The notes under the pieces: generated by a model
Told to the model about the DNA's origin: nothing
Database searches by the model: none
What the model saw: only the letters and a program-made list of their open reading frames with translations
Translations under genes and position numbers: made by a program
Source of the DNA: Oscillospiraceae bacterium
GTDB taxonomy: Bacteria; Bacillota; Clostridia; Oscillospirales; Acutalibacteraceae
Length of the DNA: 14,039 nucleotides
Direction: 5' to 3'
Assembly: GCA_031254555.1 (NCBI GenBank)
Contig: JAIRUF010000026.1
Location: 1 to 14,039, forward strand
Part shown: positions 7,622-12,922 of the stretch, in pieces
Layout: each line of letters opens with the position of its first letter
How positions within the stretch are numbered: position 1 is the first letter of the stretch

Positions 7622-10031
7622 GAACAATAGGCCTTTAAAGGTGGCTGCATTTATATTGTGCTGTATTCTGGCGTTTTCAACTTTCTTTTTTCTTATCAGA
7701 ATAGTGCACTTTTCATATCAGTGCAGACCGGAGATGAACCGTGGGGCACTGTTTGGGAATATAGAAGACAGCAGTTTTACAAATTCGTCCATATTCACAA
7801 GGCAGCTATATAACGATTTAGAAATGATTTCAGATATGGCCAATTACTACAAAAACGATGAATATGTGGACAGCGGCGCGGCCTTTAGGCCAAGGGAACA
7901 GGAACTGGTCCAACAGATGAAGGATCAGATAAAATCCGATATAAGGGATGCCAAAATCGCGCTGCTCGACGAGATGAGCCGGCACGATGAGGGAACGGGA
8001 AGATATTACTATCCCGGGTACTCCCAGGATGAAAGTCTGATTCCTGAAAATTACAGCAATGAAATAACGGTTATAAAGGGAGCGGAGTATTATAACGGAG
8101 TGCCGCTGATGTCAGTTGTTGTAGACGAGGATGAGATAACAGAGAGGGTAAAAAAAGAATACCAAGGGATCATAAACAGCGAGCGTTTGGACCTTACCAG
8201 AAGGTATAGGAACACGGCTGAACACATCTCAGGTATTAAAAATTTAAGCTATATTGTAATAAACAGGAACACTGGCGAAATCTATACAAACTTTAACGGC
8301 TCAGTCTCCAAAGACGCAAATCTCCTGTCTATGGTTGATAAAGATAAGTGGAGTTTAGCCGTCCAAAACGGCAAGTTTTCATACGGGTCCCCGGTGTATA
8401 ATAACGACGGCAACCAGGATTACTACGATGATTATAGAAAAATAGATTTGGATATGTATTTAAGCGAGAGATTTATAGGCGATAATCTGGATATATTCCT
8501 AATGGTAAACACAGACGCCGACACGCTTGTAGAGGGCGACGGTTACTATAAAGCCTTCAATCAATACACAAAGACTTACGACCATATAAAATTGTTCACA
8601 AGCTTGTTTATAGCTTCATTTGTGTTGTGCCTTGCGGCATTTGGTTTTTGCTGCGCAATGGCGGGGGAAACAGACGAAAACGGAAAGGTCAAACTGGCCA
8701 AGATAGACCGTGTGTACACATCGATACACTTCATCATATCTTTGTCTCTGTTTATAACCGGAGCCGTTTTGGTAGCGACGTTTAGCAAGGATATAGTGCA
8801 GGAGTTTGACGGGGAGATATCCCTGTGGGCAACGTCATTTACCTCAGCTATCGGGGCGGCAGCTGCGGCTGTAGGTACTCAATGGGCAATGTCAGTTGTG
8901 CGCCATGTAAGGAACGGTACGCTGTTAAAGCACACACTGACAAATGTCTTGATAGTAAAAAACTATGAGCGGATCAAGATGGTTTTAAGCTTTGAAAAAG
9001 CGAAGCATATCAGGACAAAAGTAGTGGGTATAGCATCTGTGGCTGTGGCGGTCAATCTATTTCTGATTATGCTGCTGGCAGTCAGTGTGGCCTCGGGAAA
9101 CGGGTTCTTTAGCACAGTGTTCTTTGGGCTTATAATTATATTTGACTTAGCTGTGATATATATGGTGAAAAGCAGTATAAAAGCTCTTGACGACTTGATG
9201 GAGGCCATTATACAGGCTCAGGAGGGAAAATTTGGAGTAGAGATCAGCGTAAGCAGTATGCCGTTGTATCTGCGGGATTTTGCACAGCGGATAGTAAATC
9301 TGAGGGACGGTATGAAAATAGCGGTGGATGAGGCGGTTAAGGGAGAACGTATGAAAACTGAGCTGATCACAAATGTCTCGCATGACTTAAAGACTCCGCT
9401 GACCTCGATAATAAGCTATGTGGACCTGCTAAAAAGGTGCGATCTTGACGATCAGACGGCACTTTCATATATAAAAGTGCTGGAAGAAAAGTCCGGCAGG
9501 CTAAAAAAGCTTATTGAGGATTTGGTTGAGGCGTCTAAAGCGTCTACCGGAAATGTAAACATGAACATCACCAAAGTTAATCTAAGCGAACTGGCGGTGC
9601 AGCTTACAGGAGAAAACGAAGAGGAACTGCGCGCGATGGGAATAGACATGAGGATCAGTGTACCGCAGGAGGCTCCCATAGTTTTAGCCGACAGTCAAAA
9701 AGCTTTTAGGGCCATTGAAAACTTAATGAGCAACATCAGCAAGTACGCGATGCCGGGAACAAGGGTGTATGTGGAAGTGGGAAGAGATAACGGATATGGG
9801 TTTATCTCAATCAAAAATGTCTCTAAAGACGCGTTGGATATACCTGTCGAACAGCTTACTCAGAGATTCGTAAGAGGGGACGCGGCTCGCAGCAGTGAAG
9901 GCAGCGGGCTGGGACTTTCAATAGCGGAAAACCTTGTGACCCTTCAGGACGGCGAGTTCAATATAGAGCTGGACGGAGACCTGTTTAAGGCAACCGTTAA
10001 GTTTAAGCTGGACCAGGAACTTGATTTATAA
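7596..10031 (+). CDS. Multi-pass sensor histidine kinase
   Basis: Membrane kinase of 811 residues, partner of the regulator it overlaps by 26 nt, which suggests coupled translation. The best start is the TTG at 7596, with AGGTGG (7581-7586) nine bases upstream; it yields a basic N-terminus (DTRWRNTRNNRPLK) before the first membrane helix (about 15-36). Residues 40-330 are hydrophilic and probably extracytoplasmic. Five more helices follow (about 331-357, 374-396, 410-434, 475-499, 504-525), then a HAMP-like region (about 526-580). The catalytic core has the H-box NVSHDLKTPL with His596, the N-box ENLMSNISKY with Asn709 and Asn713, and the G2 box EGSGLGLSIAENL (768-780). In place of the usual G1 motif DxGxG it has IKNVSKDALDI, a variant I associate with some Firmicute kinases. 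The signal sensed is unknown. Confidence 0.93.
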   Translation: MDTRWRNTRNNRPLKVAAFILCCILAFSTFFFLIRIVHFSYQCRPEMNRGALFGNIEDSSFTNSSIFTRQLYNDLEMISDMANYYKNDEYVDSGAAFRPREQELVQQMKDQIKSDIRDAKIALLDEMSRHDEGTGRYYYPGYSQDESLIPENYSNEITVIKGAEYYNGVPLMSVVVDEDEITERVKKEYQGIINSERLDLTRRYRNTAEHISGIKNLSYIVINRNTGEIYTNFNGSVSKDANLLSMVDKDKWSLAVQNGKFSYGSPVYNNDGNQDYYDDYRKIDLDMYLSERFIGDNLDIFLMVNTDADTLVEGDGYYKAFNQYTKTYDHIKLFTSLFIASFVLCLAAFGFCCAMAGETDENGKVKLAKIDRVYTSIHFIISLSLFITGAVLVATFSKDIVQEFDGEISLWATSFTSAIGAAAAAVGTQWAMSVVRHVRNGTLLKHTLTNVLIVKNYERIKMVLSFEKAKHIRTKVVGIASVAVAVNLFLIMLLAVSVASGNGFFSTVFFGLIIIFDLAVIYMVKSSIKALDDLMEAIIQAQEGKFGVEISVSSMPLYLRDFAQRIVNLRDGMKIAVDEAVKGERMKTELITNVSHDLKTPLTSIISYVDLLKRCDLDDQTALSYIKVLEEKSGRLKKLIEDLVEASKASTGNVNMNITKVNLSELAVQLTGENEEELRAMGIDMRISVPQEAPIVLADSQKAFRAIENLMSNISKYAMPGTRVYVEVGRDNGYGFISIKNVSKDALDIPVEQLTQRFVRGDAARSSEGSGLGLSIAENLVTLQDGEFNIELDGDLFKATVKFKLDQELDL

Positions 10032-10032
10032 G

Positions 10033-10069
10033 CGCGTCTAAAAAAGGAGCTTTTTGTTTAAAAGACGCG
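10033..10069 (+). other. Hairpin just after the histidine kinase gene
   Basis: An outer 7-bp stem, CGCGTCT (10033-10039) with AGACGCG (10063-10069), encloses an inner stem AAAAAG / CTTTTT (10041-10046, 10050-10055). No T-run follows the outer stem, so it is a weak terminator at best; it may protect the 3' end of the operon mRNA. Confidence 0.4.
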
Positions 10070-10071
10070 GT

Positions 10072-10151
10072 TGTAACAACGGGTAACAGAGACTGTTACA
10101 ATCTGTAATAAATATTGCTGAAATATTAACTGGATTGTAATAATATGTAAC
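10072..10151 (+). repeat. Array of TGTAAC-like direct repeats at helical-turn spacing (putative OmpR-type operator)
   Basis: Hexamers close to TGTAAC/T start at 10072 (TGTAAC), 10082 (GGTAAC), 10094 (TGTTAC), 10104 (TGTAAT), 10125 (ATTAAC), 10136 (TGTAAT) and 10146 (TGTAAC). Spacings are 10, 12, 10, 21, 11 and 10 bp, so all lie on nearly the same face of the helix. The last one ends 11 bp before the -35 element at 10162. The segment 10083-10099 is also a perfect inverted repeat (GTAACAG, AGA, CTGTTAC). The role as an operator is inferred from geometry. Confidence 0.5.
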
Positions 10152-10161
10152 CGTATTTTTG

Positions 10162-10190
10162 TTTATTTTTAGGGCTTTCGTGCGTATAAT
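10162..10190 (+). promoter_or_regulatory. Promoter of the 43-residue membrane protein gene
   Basis: A weak -35 TTTATT (10162-10167), a 17-bp spacer and a perfect -10 TATAAT (10185-10190). A poor -35 beside upstream repeats fits an activator-dependent promoter. Transcription would start near 10197. Confidence 0.6.
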
Positions 10191-10223
10191 AAAGACAAGA
10201 TAAAAAGACGGAGGCGATTAAAA

Positions 10224-10355
10224 GTGAGAGAATATATCAACAATAACAAAATGAAAGTTATAACAAGATCCGTTGTGGCGGGCATTTTTGCGGCAAGCGT
10301 TGTTATCGCCGTCCTTTTTGACGACATAACTCCGGCGTCAATGCTTTTGATATAA
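10224..10355 (+). CDS. Small single-helix membrane protein, 43 residues, unknown function
   Basis: The GTG at 10224 is preceded nine bases upstream by a near-ideal site, GGAGG (10210-10214) within ACGGAGGCG. The peptide is MREYINNNKMKVITRSVVAGIFAASVVIAVLFDDITPASMLLI in outline: a polar, basic N-terminus (residues 1-15), one hydrophobic helix (about 16-32), then a short acidic and hydrophobic end starting DDITPAS. The positive-inside rule suggests a cytoplasmic N-terminus. It has its own promoter and a strong terminator, so it makes a discrete transcript of about 200 bases; a regulatory RNA is an alternative reading. I do not recognise a family. Its place after a two-component operon, behind an OmpR-type repeat array, suggests it is a target or modulator of that system; this is inference. 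Confidence 0.6.
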   Translation: MREYINNNKMKVITRSVVAGIFAASVVIAVLFDDITPASMLLI

Positions 10356-10364
10356 AATATAAAT

Positions 10365-10397
10365 AAAAACAGCCGGCAGAGAAGCCGGCTGTTTTTT
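10365..10397 (+). terminator. Strong Rho-independent terminator
   Basis: A stem of about 13 bp: AAAAACAGCCGGC (10365-10377) pairs with GCCGGCTGTTTTT (10384-10396) around the 6-base loop AGAGAA, with the T-run ending at 10397. It ends the small membrane protein transcript and insulates the epimerase gene. Confidence 0.9.
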
Positions 10398-10465
10398 ATT
10401 TTCTATATTAATTTAAAAATAAAAAAGCACATATAAGCATTTAATGGTAATAAACTGTCTCATTG

Positions 10466-10494
10466 TTGACCTTTATATCAAAGATTGGTATAAT
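10466..10494 (+). promoter_or_regulatory. Strong sigma-A promoter for rpe
   Basis: TTGACC (10466-10471), a 17-bp spacer and TATAAT (10489-10494). The start near 10501 gives a leader of about 40 bases with GAGGT at 10530-10534. Confidence 0.8.
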
Positions 10495-10540
10495 ATTTTG
10501 GCAGTAAAAAATTAAGAATAGAAAAATTTGAGGTATATTT

Positions 10541-11203
10541 ATGGCAATAATTTCTCCGTCTATTTTATCATGTGACTACTCAAAAATGGGAGAAGAAATA
10601 TTAAGGATGGAACAGGCGGGGGCCGACTGGCTTCACTTTGATGTGATGGACGGCTGTTTTGTGCCCAACCTTACCATAGGGGCACCGGTTATAAAAAGCC
10701 TTAAAAAGTGCTCAAACCTGGTGTTTGACGTGCATCTTATGATTACAGACCCGCTGCGGTATATAGAAGACTTTGCAAAGGCCGGAGCGGATATAATAAC
10801 TTTTCATATCGAGTCGGATTCCAATGTGTTAAAAACTTTGAAGGCGATAAAGGACGCGGGTTGCAGAGCAGGTATCAGCCTAAAGCCGAAAACGTCGGCA
10901 CATGCGGTTTTCCCTTACCTTGCTCTTATAGATATGGTTTTGGTAATGACTGTTGAACCGGGTTTTGGCGGGCAATCCTTTATGGACGATATGATGCCTA
11001 AAATTTCGGCCATACGCCGTGAGTGCGACCTTAAAGGATTTGGCATGGATATTGAGGTTGACGGAGGCATAAATGAAACTAACATCAGCAAGGCGGCAAA
11101 TGCCGGTGCCAATGTATTTGTTTCAGGTAACACAATATTTAAAGCGGACGACAGTAAAGAAATGATATCTTTATTGAGAGAGAATGCAAACGTAATTATT
11201 TAG
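10541..11203 (+). CDS. rpe: Ribulose-phosphate 3-epimerase
   Basis: Interconverts ribulose 5-phosphate and xylulose 5-phosphate in the pentose phosphate pathway; a cytoplasmic TIM-barrel metalloenzyme. The 220-residue length is usual. The start MAIISPSILSCD is typical and has a GAGGT site six bases upstream. Active-site residues are in place: Ser8, His32 and Asp34 in LHFDVMDG, His65 in FDVHLMI, the phosphate and loop motif MTVEPGFGGQSF (136-147), Asp174 in IEVDGGI, and the second phosphate-binding block around VSGNTIF (194-200). The gene has its own promoter and converges on mecA; the two stop regions overlap by 8 nt with no hairpin between them. In many Firmicutes rpe lies beside rsgA and prkC, but those are not in this window. 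Confidence 0.96.
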   Translation: MAIISPSILSCDYSKMGEEILRMEQAGADWLHFDVMDGCFVPNLTIGAPVIKSLKKCSNLVFDVHLMITDPLRYIEDFAKAGADIITFHIESDSNVLKTLKAIKDAGCRAGISLKPKTSAHAVFPYLALIDMVLVMTVEPGFGGQSFMDDMMPKISAIRRECDLKGFGMDIEVDGGINETNISKAANAGANVFVSGNTIFKADDSKEMISLLRENANVII

Positions 11204-11765
11204 ATCCGATTTTCTCTACCGCGTTTTCGTCACAGATACAATCCCAGTGTTCTGTAGTTTGAATTATCTTTAAATTGCTTTCAAAAATTTTATCTGAATA
11301 CTCGCATATTATAGCTTTAAATTTTGGCCTATCCTCGACAACTTTAAACACCATGCGGTAGTTGTTCCCGTTTGAATACAGCCTGCTGTTAGGCGGATTT
11401 CTAAAGCTTGTCAAAACAGCGCGTGAAGCGTCTATGAGATTATTTTCGTTTTTAAATTCGCAAAGGTAATTAAAAAAGGACATTTGAGTTGGCTTTTCCT
11501 CCTCTTTGTCGGCATCGTTTTGGAAAACGGTAAAGTATAGGACGCATCCTCCGAAAGGATCGGGGATGGCCTCAATGAACATTTTACCTGACGGGTGGAT
11601 ATCTTTATCAAGAGTTTTATTGGCCTCTTCAAGAAGAGTGTATATAACCCTTCGCGTCTCTATTGTATTGTAATCCATATCCTCGTATGTAATGCCAAGG
11701 GACTGCAAATCATCATTGGATAGGCTTATTATTATTGTGTTTTTTGAGGTTGATTCTATATTCAA
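11196..11765 (-). CDS. mecA: MecA-family adaptor protein
   Basis: MecA adaptors deliver substrates to the ClpCP protease. The open frame reaches 11846, but I place the start at the TTG at 11765 because AAGGGAG (11780-11774) lies eight bases upstream, the promoter's -10 element lies inside the longer frame, and MNIESTSKNTIIISLSNDDL fits the short MecA N-terminal opening. This gives 189 residues. The N-terminal domain (1-80) has the pattern ISLSNDDLQSLGI, then DYNTIETRRVIYTLLEEANK, then a strand pair ending in GGCVLYFTVF. An acidic linker (about 81-94) follows. The C-terminal ClpC-binding-type domain (about 95-189) has NYRMVFKVVEDRP, ICEYSDKIFES and the closing ENAVEKIGSK. The match is by overall pattern, so the family is likely but not certain; its substrates are unknown. 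Confidence 0.78.
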   Translation of the reverse strand: MNIESTSKNTIIISLSNDDLQSLGITYEDMDYNTIETRRVIYTLLEEANKTLDKDIHPSGKMFIEAIPDPFGGCVLYFTVFQNDADKEEEKPTQMSFFNYLCEFKNENNLIDASRAVLTSFRNPPNSRLYSNGNNYRMVFKVVEDRPKFKAIICEYSDKIFESNLKIIQTTEHWDCICDENAVEKIGSK

Positions 11766-11773
11766 AAAAACAT

Positions 11774-11780
11774 CTCCCTT
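11774..11780 (-). promoter_or_regulatory. Ribosome-binding site that decides the mecA start
   Basis: AAGGGAG on the minus strand, eight bases before TTG 11765. An ATG inside GGGAGATG is out of frame and hits a stop after two codons, so the TTG is the usable start. Confidence 0.6.
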
Positions 11781-11800
11781 AAAAAAACTCCTTTTATAAT

Positions 11801-11829
11801 ATAATATTATCAGGACATGTTGTTGGCAA
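11801..11829 (-). promoter_or_regulatory. Promoter of mecA
   Basis: On the minus strand, TTGCCA (11829-11824), a 17-bp spacer and TATTAT (11806-11801). The start near 11794 leaves about 30 bases including the ribosome-binding site. Confidence 0.65.
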
Positions 11830-11839
11830 TGATTAAATA

Positions 11840-12922
11840 TTGGCAAATGCTTTAAAGCGGGTGATTCCTATTAATGCAGAAACGATTAAACAAGAGAATA
11901 AGCAAACGCGGAATTATATGGCGGACATGCTTATAATGCTTGCAGCTCCGGCATCGGTGGCGGTTTATCATTATGGTGTACGCAGTTTTTGGATTGTGGC
12001 AGCTTCTGTGTTTGCTTCTATTATTTGCGAGTCTTTAATAGAGCTGGTAAAACAAGGAAGTGCTCTCCAAAGAACAGAGGATTTATCGGCCGTGTTTACA
12101 GGCGCCGCGATAGCGCTGATGCTGCCTGCAAGCGCTCCTTTATGGCTGGCTCCGATCGGGAGTATTTTTGCCATAGCTGTTGTAAAATTGCCGTTTGGCA
12201 ATATAAGAACGTCGCCGTTTGTCCCGGCGGCCGCGGGCTTTGCGTTTTTAACGCTTTGCTATCCGAACCTTGTGTTCACATATCCTTCGACAACAATGGA
12301 GACCACCCTTGTAACAGGTGACATTGAATTTGTCAGCGGCACTTCAATTGCACACATGCTCACCAATAAAATGTCTATAGGGACGAGCATTCTTGATATA
12401 ATGAACCTGTTTGTAGGAAAAGCGGCAGGTCCCATGGGAACCTCCAGCCTGCTCGTAATGACAGGACTGTTCTTCTACATGATAGTTCGGCGCAGATCAG
12501 ACTTTATAACCACGGCAAGCTTTCTGGCGGTATGCTCGGCAATGGCGGTAATATTCCCAAGGGTTTTAAGCGGCAGAAGTTACTCGCTTATTATGGAGCT
12601 TTGTGCCGGAATGCTTTTCTTCTCGGCCGTATTTTTCTTTGCCGACCCTGTAACATCACCGAAAGATCAAACGGGCAAGGTCCTGTATGGCTTTGCCGGG
12701 GGAATACTCACCATGATATTCAGATATTACGGGGCATTTGAGGAAGGCGTGTGTTTTGTGGTTCTTATAATGAACGCCGTAAGCTCTTATTTTGACGTGC
12801 TTGCTAAAAAGATAAATAAAGCTATTGAGGAAAGCGGAAAAAATAAAGACCCTAAAACAGATAAAAACAAAAAAGCAAAGAGAGTTCCCGACAAAAAAGG
12901 TAAGGGAGAGATTAGGTTTTGA
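11840..12922 (+). CDS. rnfD: RnfD/NqrB-like membrane subunit of an ion-translocating electron transport complex
   Basis: RnfD is a membrane subunit of the Rnf complex that couples ferredoxin:NAD oxidoreduction to Na+ or H+ transport and carries a covalent FMN. This 360-residue protein has about nine or ten helices and clear family blocks: EDLSAVFTGAAIALMLPASAP (80-100), the SPFVPAAAGFAFL block (125-137), ADPVTSPKDQTGKVLYGFAGG (268-288), and RYYGAFEEGVCFVVLIMNAVSSYFD (295-319). The expected flavin-attachment motif (DxVSGATPL) reads EFVSGTSIA at 163-171, so the acceptor threonine is serine or shifted by one. The C-terminus (about 323-360) is a lysine-rich tail. The start is uncertain: TTG 11840 lacks a good ribosome-binding site, GTG 11861 is an alternative, and a later ATG (11915) would cut the N-terminus. 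No rnfC lies upstream. The symbol is by family only. Confidence 0.88.
   Translation: MANALKRVIPINAETIKQENKQTRNYMADMLIMLAAPASVAVYHYGVRSFWIVAASVFASIICESLIELVKQGSALQRTEDLSAVFTGAAIALMLPASAPLWLAPIGSIFAIAVVKLPFGNIRTSPFVPAAAGFAFLTLCYPNLVFTYPSTTMETTLVTGDIEFVSGTSIAHMLTNKMSIGTSILDIMNLFVGKAAGPMGTSSLLVMTGLFFYMIVRRRSDFITTASFLAVCSAMAVIFPRVLSGRSYSLIMELCAGMLFFSAVFFFADPVTSPKDQTGKVLYGFAGGILTMIFRYYGAFEEGVCFVVLIMNAVSSYFDVLAKKINKAIEESGKNKDPKTDKNKKAKRVPDKKGKGEIRF

Noticed and set aside
10033..10069. Hairpin after the histidine kinase as a full terminator
   Set aside because: No T-run follows the outer stem; listed only as a hairpin.
11766..11846. 27-codon N-terminal extension of the MecA-like protein
   Set aside because: It spans the promoter -10 and -35 elements and the ribosome-binding site of the shorter form, and has no MecA similarity.
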